In this document: positions 1 through 12,660 of the stretch, piece after piece
How the letters are laid out: every line of letters begins with the position of its first letter
Position numbering within the stretch: the stretch's first letter is position 1
Position numbers and translations under genes: made by a program
The notes under the pieces: model-generated
Databases searched by the model: none
Told to the model about the DNA's origin: nothing
Seen by the model: only the letters and a program-made list of their open reading frames with translations
Origin: Tubiluchus corallicola
Taxonomy: Eukaryota > Priapulida > Priapulimorpha > Priapulimorphida > Tubiluchidae
Direction: 5' to 3'
NCBI GenBank assembly: GCA_030141605.1
Contig: JAQGDQ010000049.1
Span: 622,001 to 686,000, forward strand
Length of the DNA: 64,000 nt

Positions 1-1235
1 GCAGGAAAGTCTTTCGTTCGCTTTTTCGGTCCTTCATTCATTTAGCAGACATATATAGCAGAGTAACTGGCAGAATGTCAATTCATTAATTCATTAATTT
101 CACTTATCGTTTTGTCTTAAGGAAAAATGGGCCAATTTAAAAAAGTTACTATTTCTGTAATAATACCAACATGCACGTATTATACAATACAATAACACAG
201 TACAGTACACATTACAGTACGTATTTTATAGTACAAACCAATTAGCCCATTTGAGACAGATTTGAGCTATCTTTTTATGGTGTAATCGCAAGGAAAGTTT
301 ACAAAGCAGTAGACTAAGAAAGAGTTGAAACTTTTAACAAAATGACACACAAAACATGAAATTTTCAAAGGCAATATTTTTGCTGCTAAAGTGGCACACA
401 CTAATTCTGAAGCCCTCAGCATATTTTTAATATCTAACATTAGTCTGTGTTTGCTTTTCTCCGCGCTAATAACTATGATAATAAGCTTTCGAATAAAGGT
501 TGAGAGAGTTTAGTCTTAAGTGCTGCAAGCTAATTTAAAATATGCTGCACAGCTGCTATTAACAGCTGAATAATAAATCTACAGTACAAACCATTTGAAA
601 TGCTCAAATCTTTCAAACGGTATAATCAGTTGTCATATCAGTGTGAATTCTTAAATTTTTAGCAATGGAGAACGATCTAATTCGTAAATGCGTAATTATA
701 CCCATGTATTTTACTGTAAATAAGTTTTTAAGTTAGTTTTTTGTAGTATCTTTATTCTTGTGTTTGTGTATTTGTGTTTTACGGACTAGATTCCGAAATA
801 AATGAATAATTCAATTCAATTCAGTTCTTAAATCAGACAAACTAATTATGATTTCAAGATAAATGATATACTATATTACGAAATTACATTTAATCTAGAT
901 TAGGTTTGTACTTGAAGGTTTCCTCGACCAAATTCAAATTCGATTTACAATTTTTTAGATTCCTTTATTTACGGACAGATTCTGTCCAGTGGCTTAGAGC
1001 TTAACTGGACCGTGGACATGGTCCCTGGTGGATCTAGAGTTAACAGTGATTATGTTATTTGGCTGTACATTTCTACTCTAGAGCCATAATCTAGCGGTAG
1101 TGTATGGACCTACTCCTCTAGAATGTACAATACACCTTGGTTCAGCTATAAAATTTATATAATATTGCACATAGAGAAAAAATTAACAAAGAACTATATG
1201 CAAATGTCCAGTAATTAAAAATATGTATTTTTTCT
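1..1235. other. AT-rich non-coding DNA, no gene seen
   Basis: No open frame with coding character and no repeat shared with the rest of the window. Around 775-830 the sequence passes from a TG-rich stretch into AATAAATGAAT and then short ATTCA-type repeats, which resembles the 3' tail of a retroposon, but no body can be recognised upstream. A weak imperfect inverted repeat with TGTACATT arms and CTAGAG boxes lies at about 1067-1130. Confidence 0.5.
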
Positions 1236-1556
1236 CACCAAAACCAAGAAAACCTACAGGTTTTACTACCAAACCATAATTTTCTGAACAAAAAGTAGGT
1301 TTTACTAACAAACCCTAGCCCTAATATTTTGAGCGAAAATAGAGCTTTCTGAGCGAAATTATAGTTTAAGAGCAAAACCCGCGATTTCTGTAGCGAAATC
1401 ATGGGATTTAGTGGCAACTGAAACCAGGATTTTCTGAACGAAACTACGGTTTTCCCGAGCAAAAGAGAACCTCCAAACAAAACTATGGTTTAATAGCAAA
1501 ACCACAGTTTCAAAACAAAAGCCTTGGTTTTGTGGGTAAAACTATGGTATTGCTTA
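1236..1556. repeat. Diverged minisatellite, about 21-bp unit
   Basis: About 14 imperfect units of 18-24 bp follow each other, with a consensus close to GCAAAACYATGGTTTTCTGA. Clear examples are the segments beginning GCAAAACCC (about 1373), GCGAAATCATGG, ACGAAACTACGG, AACAAAACTATGG and GCAAAACCAC. Units differ by several substitutions and small indels, so the array is old. Because the unit is near 21 bp a frame stays open on the minus strand for 81 codons; that is a by-product of the repeat, not evidence of a gene. Confidence 0.75.
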
Positions 1557-2177
1557 TTTCAAATTATTGGGCATTTGGCTTGCCATTATACCCGTCTGGC
1601 TGCAAAGTTAGTATTAAAGCCGCATATTGTGAGAGTGACATCAGTTCAGTTAACAATAGAAGAACTGTACACCTTAATGAAAATACGATATCAAACAAAA
1701 GTAAAGCAGAGACATCAAACGCAGGTGAAAAAGCGAAAGTAAATTAAGACACAAAAGAGTTTCCATCCAACATCTTGGTTTGTGGGCGCAATATGAAAAG
1801 TTCAATTAAAGCTGGAAAGCAGGTGAAGCGTGGCGGTGGGTAATAATCGCTTACCTTTTTGCGATCAGTGTTTATGGTTAAGATATGTACTAGCATATAT
1901 GAATATTTCACCTGAGTTCAGTTACCTTACTTTTCGGCCGAAATTGGTTGATGCACATTTGCTACCTTGAGCACATGCTAGATAGTTGTATATTTTTGCT
2001 AATCTTATGTTTTAACACAGCATCGTTCGACGCCGTTTTTAGTCTGTTTCGAGAATTCCCGCACAAGAGAGAAAACACTTTCTCGAGTGTCCTTTGAGAG
2101 GAAAAGACAAACCTGTTAATTTGGTAAATTTAAAATATGAGAGAGCTCTCCTTAAACTTGTCGTCTTTAACATAAAA
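1557..2177. other. Non-coding, nothing recognised
   Basis: Two overlapping open frames of about 70 codons at 1524-1747 start inside the minisatellite and look like chance. The stretch 2140-2177 with GAGAGAGCTCT is shared with sequence near 16560 and belongs to the edge of the fold-back family described at 16150-16540. Confidence 0.4.
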
Positions 2178-2219
2178 AACGCAATGCCCTTTATAGTCTC
2201 AATGATTATGCATTACGTT
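2178..2219. repeat. Short hairpin sharing the arm of the 16.1-16.5 kb fold-back element
   Basis: AACGCAATGCCCTTTATAGTC starts the segment and GCATTACGTT closes it, so the 42 bp can fold with AACGYAATGC pairing with GCATTACGTT. The arm AACGYAATGCCCTTT is also found at about 16159 and, inverted, at about 16514-16530. The following bases to about 2245 also resemble the sequence after 16171. I read this as a small relative or deletion derivative of the same family. Confidence 0.45.
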
Positions 2220-2440
2220 ATTTATATTGAAGTTTGGTAAATTCTTTCATAAACTGCCAATCCCGCTACAATAGTAACCAGCCAAAGCTATAACCCTGTC
2301 TCACTGAACGCAGAAAGGAGCTCTTTCAACAGAACACAGGTTGGCTTGAAATCACCTATTAACGTAGTAAAGTAAAAACAAAGTAAAAGTGGAAACAAAC
2401 GAGCAGCACTAGCCTCTGTCCACTAGGAAATAACAATACC

Positions 2441-2815
2441 ATGCCGGCTCGGGATTATGGCATTTTCGGGCCTTACAGGCTAATGATATCATGAGACCCC
2501 TCAAACGGACCCAGCCTCTGACGCGACCACATTCGTCTTGAATACTTTTTAGTGACATTTACATGGCTTGAAGTAAGTTTATTACAAGTTCTTTAAATAT
2601 ATTAGAATAGATATCTTTTATTTGTCAATAAAATTATTCTTTAAGAAATACCAGAATTTGACTATTTATTCCAAGCCAAACTAGCACATGTTTCTACACA
2701 TACGTGGTGAAAAAATAGATTTTTAACCAAGTCCTGCCAAAGTTTTAGGGCTACCTCCAAGCTTGATGGGCCCTAGGCTGCAGCCTACACTAGCCTATAG
2801 GATAATCCAGCCCTC
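2441..2815. mobile_element. Degraded non-autonomous hAT-like element
   Basis: The right edge read on the minus strand begins GAGGGCTGGATTATCC and continues into CTATAGGCT and GCAGCCTAGGGCCC. The left edge on the plus strand reads CGGGATTATGG followed by TTTTCGGGCCTTACAGGC. The same GGATTAT, GGGCCTTAGGC and CAGCCTATAG blocks form the ends of the hAT MITE at 45929-46197. The terminal CAGGG-type motif is mutated and I find no target duplication, so the exact ends are uncertain. The interior shows no coding potential. Confidence 0.5.
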
Positions 2816-3930
2816 ATCACTCTTCCCTCACATTACATACACGCACATACATTACTAGTTTATTAAGTTTAAGTGTATTGCCAAAAAAACATTCACACTA
2901 CTGTAAGTTGTCCTAGTTGGCATGTTTTTATGGATGACTTGCTGGAGTAAAGACTGAAACTGGGACGCCTGGCACTGACTAATTTCCGCTCCATTTTGCA
3001 CCTCAATAAAATTCAAAATCTAGTATTTCTGACGCAGTTTTTAATATTGCCATGGGCCACATTGACGGAAAGAAAACAAACAAAACTGAACTGATCCAAA
3101 CTACACAGTAAGAAGTTCGCCCACGGTCTCATGATTAATTCAACTTAATGCTACCCAACTTAATGAGTATCGGACGCCAGCGCTGGAAAACTTCATCAAT
3201 TATTGTTTGTGTAAGTGGATCATGGTTTTTATACAATGTGACAAATACTGGTCGGATATTTCACATTAACTCCACGATATATGGCGCAAATTGGACAAAA
3301 ATTCTCTTTAATGGTCGTTGAAGATTAGGTCCACATTAATTTTATGAACCACCTTGAAGTAGGACAAACTTCACTGTTTATCAAATTAGAATGTTTACGA
3401 ATCTCTTACGAGCAATCTCGAAGAGGGTCATCTAGCATTAATCGCTAGACTATTACTTACAAAATACTAATTTTAAATACTGTGATCAGTCATAATGTGT
3501 TGTAAATCTACTTAAAACAAGTAAAGTTTATATATTGTTGGTTATTTAATAAAAAAAAATATAACAAAATAATTAGTTATCTAATTCAAAAGTAGTGCCA
3601 CTGTATAAATCAGAAAGTTTGTACAAAAAATTTTCGTTTGTTTAATAAGTTGTACATACCTTCTGAGTTCAAACAATTATATTACGCCTGAATTAAATAA
3701 CCAGTTTTTTTGCTTTGCTCAGAACAGGTCCTTTTCACGGGTGGTAACTTTAAAAACTTGTTTGACGGAAATTTTTAATATGTGGCGAAATAACCACTGT
3801 AGCGTATATGAGAAGTGACGAAGTCACGAAACACATTTATACGTTTATGCGACGCATTACAGGTTGTACCTAGACAAAACGTCGCTAATGTACACACAAT
3901 ACACGCATATAAGGACCTGTAGTGTGGTCT
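2816..3930. other. Non-coding, nothing recognised
   Basis: Mixed AT-rich sequence without repeats shared within the window and without a plausible exon. Confidence 0.4.
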
Positions 3931-4132
3931 CCTCTCTCTTTCTTTTCTCCCTTCTCTCTTTCTCTCTCTCTCTCTTTGTCTCTCTCTCTCTCCTATCTCT
4001 CCTCGTTTCTCTCTCTCTTCTCTTATTCTCTCTATCACGCATCTCTCTTATTCTTTCTTCTCACTCTCGCTCTCTTGTACTCTATTTCTCGCTCTGTGTA
4101 TGTCTCTATCTGTCTGACTTGCTATCTATTCA

Positions 4133-4226
<94 letters not shown>
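3931..4226. repeat. Pyrimidine tract ending in a pure (TC)45 array
   Basis: About 200 bp of degenerate CT-rich sequence (3931-4136) leads into an uninterrupted (TC)n of 90 bp at 4137-4226. Long Ser/Leu or Arg/Glu open frames across it are translations of the repeat. The layout of a decayed flank on one side and a pure core on the other recurs at 28872-29118 and 58335-58560. Confidence 0.95.
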
Positions 4227-4229
<3 letters not shown>

Positions 4230-7200
4230 AAAAATTAGTATTATTGGCTGCAGGTGCTACTGCGAGCGCTAATTCCCACGTGATCAGAGAGCACCTCCTC
4301 GATAGTTAACGATGCAATGTATTAAGTGAAAGTTGTGTACGGAAGGGCTTTCCTATCACAGCGCCATCTAACCTACATATTAAGCTGGCTTCATTAAGAA
4401 GAGTACTGCATAGGCAGCGCGGTGCTGACGGGATTCATTGCTTCTCGCGCAGTTCTCTGCCATTCTCTGCCTCTTTACACCTGAGAGATTATAAGATTTG
4501 ATGAACCCTTCAGGTGAGAAACGCAAAGATACTTTATTCAAACACCTCTAGACATCCAATAATAAAACTATAATCACCCTATTAAAAACTTGAAAACTAA
4601 GGTTCTTATAAATTGTTGGCGTAGCGCTTGTCATAAAAAAAGACCACGTTGTCAACCGGGCGTCACTCCTGATGTGAAATTTCATGTGCTCTGTGAATGG
4701 AACTCGATCAAAGAAATCACCAGTTTTGACGTGATAGTTTTCTTCTTCTTCTTACTAAATGATTCATCTGGTGCGCTCTCGATGAAACAAGAGATTAGAC
4801 CTTCTCCTCCTTCTGCAATTTACATTGATGAAGCAGACGATAGGAGACGTTCATTTACTAGACGGAAAATAAGCCATCATTACGACTAATAAGGTAGGCA
4901 AACTAGAGTTTATCTATCATTACATGCTAGAGGAGACAATTCAGTCTCCAACATGAATGAGCTTCTTATTGATTCACAGCAGATTAGCTCACACTGGGCA
5001 CATCTTTTACACTATTTAAGTTTTTAACTATATTGAAAATTTTGTTAAAAATGGCTATGATATATTGGTCAAGGTTATTTCAGGGATAGGGTAAATAAAA
5101 ATAATTTAAAACCATGAAAAAGCTTGCTCAAAACATAAAAAATGAAGTCTATATTTGATTGAAACGCATTTTTGCAATAAAACGTGAAAAAAATGAAGAA
5201 GAGAAAAAGAGAACTTTGATCGGAAGTAAAGAACAAAGAAAAGGAGTTCACAGCTAAAATTCACAGAGCTTCACAAATAAAATGTTCGAAAAACGGCAAA
5301 TAAAAAAAATAAAAAAGAGTTTGTAAAGAAACAAAATGAAAATTGAAAGCGGAAACGGCAACACGGTGAGCAAAACGGAAAGTTTTTGGTTGATTGAATT
5401 GATTCGAGTGAAATTCATTAATTCTGTTCAAGTGTGAAATATGTAAAATGTATAAAATGGAAACGATAACACACGAAGAGCGATGTTATTCTGGTATGAA
5501 AATGTTCAGTTCTGTTAAGTTTAAAATGTAGATATTGAACTCTAGACAAAACGTTCCTGAAGAGGTTGATATCAGTTTTTTCCGGTAGCAACTTTTTTGC
5601 TCATCAGGTCCAAAGTACTTGAAAAAGTAACCGTGGGGGCGTGTGTAAGTTCCTTCTTCCTAAGCGATTCTCTATAACACATTCAAAAGCTACATGTATA
5701 ATCATAGGGTAGCAGTTACTTTCGTACTTATACAGCACAATAGGAGTCCAAAAACGGCGAAAACGTTTTGAACTTCTTTGTGCTTAAACACATAATAATC
5801 TGTGTAACAATAATTATTATATGGAGCGTGTAACCAAAACACATATACCAGATACTGCTGAGCATTAATTGATAGCTTATTCTTGGTATATTCTTTTCAT
5901 TTTGACTATTAACAATGCTCATTGCCATACAGAAAAAAAGTACGAGGTACGAAGTCTGTCTCGTATTAGCAGTCATAATCATACGACATCTTTAACTACG
6001 CGCCATGAACTAGAATGGGTTAGACTATAGCTGACTTATATCATTAACTATATAATTAACTTTTGCAATCATCCTATTGTTAAATAATTGATCAATTTGC
6101 AACAGCTCGTATCCAATTAATTTATAGCACCTTGCCGGGATTACTGTTACTGATACTCAAGATACTGAAGAAGCACTCAAATGGGGCGCCGTTTCACTTT
6201 TTTATTTTCCCTCACGTCCAGAATGAAAAAATAATTTCATAATGTAAATGTGCGAAACAATTCTTTTTATTAACTTTGACTAAACGAAAAAAAGGAAAAC
6301 TTAGTGCATGTGCAGAATTACAGCCTAAAACGAAAAAAACGGGCTAAGAGCAGGCTACTAGTAGCACCAGCCAAATGACAATGACCTGTAATAACAGCAA
6401 ATCTCTGCTACAAGTTTGACTACATTTTATTTATTTAACCTCAAGATATACGAAGTCTACCATGTTTTTCTTGTGGCCTTGACCTCTGCACGACCTTTTA
6501 ACCACCTCGAAACTAAACTAAACTAAACTAAAGCAGTGTATGCCTCAGCCAGACAGCTACGTTTCATATATTATCTGCTGCAGACTGACATGCAAATGGA
6601 CGCTCAAGCTGGTACGTGATTTTCACAGTTCACTTGACTTCTGAAACACATCAGTACTAGCTGATGTAGGAAGGTAGCCTCCCTGGCAAATGAGGTACTT
6701 CAATGGTGAATTTGCGAGATATGTTGTGGTCTGACTTTTCAGTAAAAATTACTAAATCGCTACTAATTGTTAACCTTTCTTTCGTTCTCAGAAGTACTAT
6801 TAACGCCCTTGGAAAGATAAAAATTTTACCAAGTTTGGTTATGTTGGAACTTGCGTGACTGTAACAAACCGTTTCTTTAAACTGGCCGGCTACATGTTTT
6901 AACGTAAACGTGTTTTTAGTTTTACGTTTGCATTGTGAACAACTTTTAGCAAAAAATAAAATTAAATGGCTTGTAAGTTATCTATTGAGGAATTTTAATT
7001 TCAAATTCATTCTCTCACATCACTTTTGGCGCACGATCAACTAGCTCAGCGTCTGAAACATGCTTGCCGATTCAAGTATTTGTACAACGATGTACTGCAA
7101 GCTGTGAGATAATATGTAAAACGAAACGCTATTAATACTCACACGAAGTACGGTTCGAAATTCTCCAAAATTAATTTTTTTTTACAAAATACGCTCGAAA

Positions 7201-7602
7201 ACAAGCAGGCAGGAAGTCATTCGGGCTATAGGGTTGCCACCTTACAGAAAAGAAAATAAGCAAGGATAAATGACAAGCAGTAACCAAACGCAAGATGCTT
7301 ATAATCCGGGCCCCACGGCCTTGAGCTCAGTCCAGCTAAAATACACCAGAGTTTGAGCGCATGAGTTTATAGTAAGTGGTGAAGTATGTGTTACTGGCCT
7401 GAAACCACGGGTAATTAAAAGATCTGGTTCGATTGACAATGAAAACCTGAATGAAAATACGCAAAAACTGGTGTATCTCATTATCCCTAATAAACTACTA
7501 CCCGTCTAAAAATTTAATAACTGAAAACTGGTATACGAAGTCGGACTGAAAACGTAAAAGTTCTGCAATAACATTACAGTTTTATAATTGGTAAGAATGA
7601 CT
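4227..7602. other. Non-coding unique sequence with A-rich stretches
   Basis: No gene recognised. A frame of 99 codons at 4590-4889 has no splice-like borders or recognisable motif. The plus strand is strongly purine- and A-rich at about 5080-5400. A small (AACTA)n run sits at 6510-6532. The rest is unremarkable. Confidence 0.4.
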
Positions 7603-7812
7603 GGGCTGCCGAGTGGATTAGATTTCGGACTGCAACCACGCGGTCTTGAGTTCGAGACTAGTGGCTGCCAACGCCAGAGCATATACTCTACATGTTATTT
7701 GTTATTTGTGTTGCGTTCTTAGCTGTGTTGTTGTAAGTCAATAAATAGCCGTTAGCGCTAATGCTGTCTGATTAACCCACGACAGTAAATAAATCCTGTC
7801 TTTTGCCTTTTA
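7603..7812 (+). mobile_element. tRNA-derived SINE, copy 1
   Basis: A tRNA-like head carries an A-box-like GCTGCCGAGTGGATTAGA and a B-box-like GAGTTCGAGACT about 45 bp later, as in tRNAs of the Leu/Ser class that have a GCCGAGTGG D-arm. A tRNA-unrelated body follows, containing TAAATAGCCGTTAGCGCTAATG, and the element ends in GACAG-TAAATAAATC-CTGTC and a T-rich tail. The same head, body and tail occur at 57042-57260 and, truncated, on the minus strand at 56831-56997. Having at least three divergent copies supports a SINE rather than a tRNA gene. Transcription by Pol III from the internal boxes is expected for this class; activity today is unknown. Confidence 0.75.
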
Positions 7813-8515
7813 ACGAAAGTCAACCAAGTCAAATGGAATTTAATTATTCATTAATTGTGAAATTAGACCAGTTTGATCCAGTAGGGAGTTGTATGCTCAT
7901 TGTTGACGATGTGTCGTAAATAACCAGTCTGCTTTGGAAACTACACTTCTGCGCTTCCCATAGTCAATCGCCTTCTCTGATTATAACCGCTGATTTATTT
8001 ATGTGACTTGGTCCAAATGAGATTATCTTAGCTCTGGCATGGTAGGCTAGTCCATTTCTTTTCCACTTGCCTTTAGTTTATGTGGTTAGCTGTAGAGCTT
8101 CCGAGCCACTAATGCGTCTAAATCGTTCAGCTTTTGTAGTTTGCTGGTTTATGGGTTACGCTGTATTATTTATAGTTTCATGTGATAAATAGAAAATCGA
8201 TTTAAATTCTCCATTTCCACGGAGAGTTTCTATTTTGTAATGAGACGTTTACAACTGAGGAGTCATTTGCAGATTTTGATAACAGCAGCATTTTTTTTCT
8301 GCAGTTATGTACTCTGCAAATTAAGATTAGGAAGCTAGCGCAGTGCTTTCTTAATGTAATTGGTTGTAGCCAGGCCGGTATCTAGCTAACTATCAAGGAT
8401 ACTTCTGTACTACGAGAGGGAGTATTTTTAAAAATGAAACAGCATGCTTAAAACCAGCTTTCCTGACGGTCCGATATCAATTCACAAACTGTCACCAGTT
8501 GGTTGATCGTTTAGG
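7813..8515. other. Non-coding, nothing recognised
   Basis: AT-rich sequence with no open frame of note and no match within the window. Confidence 0.4.
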
Positions 8516-8790
8516 TGGTTGATTGGTTTGTTTATTTATTTATTTGTTTGTTAGTTGGTTGGTTGTGCGTTTTATTGGTTGGTTAGTTAGCTAGTTGATT
8601 AGTTGGTTGGTTGTGCGTTTTATTGGTTGGTTAGTTAGTTAGTTGATTGGTTGGTTGGTTAATTGGTTTGTTGTTTAGGTTCTTGGTTCCTTGGTTGGTT
8701 CATTGCTTGTCTAGTAGGTTGCTCAATTGGTTTCTCGGTTCGTTTATTTGCTGGCTGGTTGGTTGATTAATAGGTTAGTTTTTTCTCTGT
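8516..8790. repeat. Degenerate GGTT/TTAG tetranucleotide tract with a 48-bp duplication
   Basis: Runs of GGTT, TTTA, TTAG and TTGA quadruplets fill about 270 bp. Inside it a roughly 40-bp stretch starting TTAGTTGGTTGGTTGTGCG at 8551 is repeated at 8599, giving a 48-bp tandem duplication that includes the non-repeat insert GTGCGTTTTA. The duplication is younger than the decay of the tetranucleotide array, because both copies share the same insert. Confidence 0.85.
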
Positions 8791-11215
8791 TACCTTTCTT
8801 GATTTACTGCCATTCTTTGCTGCTATTTTCTTTGATAATGAGATAGGTTCCGGTCCGGCCGTTATCATCTACATTGAGTAGGCCTTGGAGCTCAGCTTGT
8901 AGAGAATAAAACGGGGGCTTTCTTCTTAAATTGTACATTCTGAAGACCCGTATACTTAACCCTTTCCCTTTGTTAACTAAAAGGAAAACAATTATTACTC
9001 TTACTAATTCTAGGTATTACAAAATAAAGCAAGAAATAAAAAAAGTTTGCGACTGAGTAAAACGTGCTACGATGTGTCAATGCTGCTATCTATTAGCATG
9101 CTATGCAAATCACCAAAAGAGAAGAATCTTTAAAGGGTTTGAAAGCTGCTCCTCTTACAGCTTGCCTGACTGATTCTGATGCAGTTTCAATCATGTAACT
9201 AGGCAGGTCTATTTTCAAGCGCGTTTAATATTAGATTTTTCATAACGCCGGACTCGCAAGGAAAATCAAGCTTTAATTTACATGCAATACGTGTTTGCGT
9301 CAAGATATGAGATGATGCAGATTTCAATTTTCTTTAGAAGATTTTAATAATATCCGCGAGCCCACTCAGACGTGGTTTTTATTCCTTGTAACGTGTTGAA
9401 CAGGCTATACAGGTAAAAAATGTTAATAATCCAGCACAGGTAAGTTTGTTTTAGTAGCAAAATTATCAAAAAAAAGTGTTTATGTTAGTTTTAAATATGA
9501 AAATGTGACTCAGTCTTAAAAACATGTGATAGATATGTATCAATAATCAATCAAAAACTTTTCTCGTTTTTCATTAAATTTCGAACACTAGGAAAACAAC
9601 AATAAGAACAAATAAATAACAATTAATTGAAGGAATTTGTTTAGTTTTGGCTTCATGTTGTTATGGTCAGAATCTCATACAACAAGCATTAAAATTTAGT
9701 TTTGCACTTTGGAATAACTGAGAAATTAGTCAAGTTTTGTTCCAGCTCCTACATTCTCTCAACTGAATCTCAAGTCCGAATATTAATATTCCTCAAATCT
9801 CTGTTGTAAATTATCGAGTGGTGTGACCCTCACAGACGTTTTCACAACTGCAACATTAGAGATAACCAACGACAATAATTAATAATAATTGAATATTTAT
9901 AATGTATTTTACATTGATGATCAAATGCATCTTACAAATAAAAGATAAACAAATTTATTAAAAAAATTTGAGATATTTAACTATCATAAGATATTTAAGA
10001 CAATGGCACATTGATTGATTAAAAGTGCATTCAATACGACAAAAAAAGGAAAAATAATAATAATAACGATGACGAAGTCACTGACGAAATAAGTCGGACT
10101 TGTTTTGCTTGTACAACGTACATATTAAATCACAAATAACAAAGCTTTTTGTAGTTTTTACATGCATGCTTATTAGTTTGGTATATAACGGCACTAGGAA
10201 TAGGTCATTTAATCCAAGTTGATTAGTTCCAGGATACAGGTCGACGCGTAATTCAGTAAAACTCGAGGGTCAACAGACTGGTGAGGTAAAATTTTGCTGC
10301 TCGTTTCCACCTATTATTGATTTTATTTATGGATTTTAAAAGCTATATAACACATCCTAAACTGCTGGTAGTAAAAACCAGACATTGGTTGACCCCAAAC
10401 AAGACACATGGCATTTTGTATATTTCTGTTTTAGGGGCAATGAAGTTCGATTAGTTTCCAAATTCCACACTAGGAGAGAACTTTCTACGAGTTAATTTAC
10501 TGCTCAAGCTTTAGTAATAGGGACCCTAGCTAGAGGAACGAAATCCTATCCTTCGTACAAGTGTGTTTTGTGTAGAGTTTCTCTAAAAACGCCAAGCGCC
10601 CGTCAACCGCCAACTGAGTATCACATTTGTAACGCAAAACAAATTCTGATGGCATTTTTGTCACGTTTTGCTTCTTGCTGACGACCTGGAATCACACCAA
10701 GGGTTAACTTTATGTTTACACGTAGTAGGCCTAATGTTCACATGCTGAGTGAAACTGCTAGGTTTTCAGGCATGTTTAGAAAGCCTTTTTATCTCAGTAA
10801 GGCTTTGTGTGATTTTGCGCTCGAAAATCGTTTTCTGTGGCTTTGCCGCTGCAAAGCTAAAGAAAACTGAGAAGTTTTTTCTTGCAAGTTTTTTGATGTT
10901 TGTCCAAAGAACGCAGCACAATTAAAAAACGTATGCGCCGCAAGTTTAAACAGACAAAGATGGCACGTCATTGAATAACTCACGCTATTGTTGTTGTTCA
11001 TAATGCTGAACATCAGCTGTTCGTTAATATTGTCAAAATTATTAGTCCGCTATGTTGAACGTCAAAGTGTCAAATTAAATTATGATGGCGTAATTTACAA
11101 ATAAAGCACTTCAGTGTCAAGAAAACCTTGTACGAGCTGTAACATCAAACTTATCAGATTTTGTATTAACCTTTGTGTGTGTAGCATTACCCGCGCCGAG
11201 AGAAGTTGGTGCATG
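8791..11215. other. AT-rich non-coding DNA, no gene seen
   Basis: Short AAT runs occur near 9870 and 10055. Sequence near 10200-10620 is less AT-rich but offers no exon with convincing borders. The frame on the minus strand at 10789-11013 (74 codons) is not recognisable. Confidence 0.4.
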
Positions 11216-11336
11216 GAGTACAGGATCTTAGGTGTGCTGTGTGTCTCTCTGTGTGTATGTCTGTGTGTTTGTCTGTCTGCCTGTCTGTCCGGCTGTGTTT
11301 CTGTCTGTCTGTCTTTCTGTCTGTCTGTCTGTCTGC
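11216..11336. repeat. Degenerate (TGTC)n / (TG)n array
   Basis: TGTC and TGTG units with scattered substitutions, purest at about 11299-11333. Cysteine-rich and Asp/Arg/Gln-rich frames across it are artefacts of the repeat. Confidence 0.9.
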
Positions 11337-12660
11337 ACAATAAAATCAAAACGTTTGAAGCTATATTCACCAAACTTGATACAGGGATAGAGGGACTGGG
11401 AAACCGTTGAAATGTCTGTCTACCAGTGTTTTAACGCGAGCTTTTAAGATTAAGTTGTAACTGTAGCACGTAATTTCAAGTTGTTGGGCACAAATTACCA
11501 ACTTTTATATAACTTCAACTAATTTAGTTAATAGCTACATTCAGACAGTTGTTCACTCCAGATAGTTGTGGTACAAGCTAGTTCCACTTTCTTTTACTTT
11601 GTCCCTTAGAGTTTTCTGGCACTACTTTAAGAATCAATGAATTTTTGGCTTTAATGTGTATGAAGTCACTAGTTGATTTGTTAATTTCGGAAATCGCCAA
11701 ATTGCCGTTTTACTTTACTCGAGTCGTAAAGGGAAGCATCTAAACGAAATTATCAGCAATTTCCGGACAAAGAACATCATTCCACAGGGAAATTAATTGT
11801 GTAATGAGTTACAGATAAAATCGTCTTTGCGTCTTTAAATCTTAATTTTTCGTTAAATTGTTGAAAATCAGGCTGATTAATACTGTCATGGCTAAAAATT
11901 TCTTTGCTTGACTATTGCTGCTGAGATAAGATGGCAAGCTATTTGCGTTTTTGCGTTTGAAACAGGAACATTTTTCGCTGTGAAATTAGCTTATAAATTA
12001 TGTATATTTTGCGTACAGAGTATTCTCCATATCATTAATGTTTCATTTAGGACCGCGAAAAATTACAACCACGGAGATATATCATTATTGTAGTGGTATC
12101 ATGCTAACATTATACAGTAACATGTGTAATTAATGCTTAGTGATTGGTGTGAGCACATATATATATATATAAGTATGTCCATGTATAGGTAATGCTAACT
12201 AAGGTGTAAAAATGGCGTAATTACTTCAGTTACACGGCTTTAGTTACACTAAGATTGGTGTGAGCGACAGATGAAGGGGGCGAATTTATCAACAAACCGC
12301 TTCAAGAAGCCGCCTAATTGCCGTAAATTTTCAATACGTATCTTGAAGGAATCAGCTGTCACATGTAATTATATTTATGAGGCAAAACAATGCAGTACCA
12401 AGAAAACTTATTAGAGTGGTTGCAGTTCAGCTAAATAGCAACAAAATCTGATAGAAAAACGACAAATTAGTTTAAGAAGAATTGAACCAAATCGAGAAGA
12501 CATTTATTTATCCCAATCATTTACTAACTTAATTTTAAGAATATTATTAGTTATGGAAATAACCCACAATAACTGAAATTTTTGAATCAAACTTTCTGAA
12601 AACAGGTAGTGTGAAATGCTAAATTGGTTGGCCAACCATAATGATTAATTAGAACCTGCC
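11337..12660. other. Non-coding, with a 13-bp direct repeat around an AT run
   Basis: GATTGGTGTGAGC occurs exactly at 12142-12154 and again at 12253-12265. The 98 bp between include (TA)8 at about 12156-12171. The spacing would suit a target duplication around a short inserted piece, but the insert matches nothing recognisable. Nothing else stands out. Confidence 0.4.
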
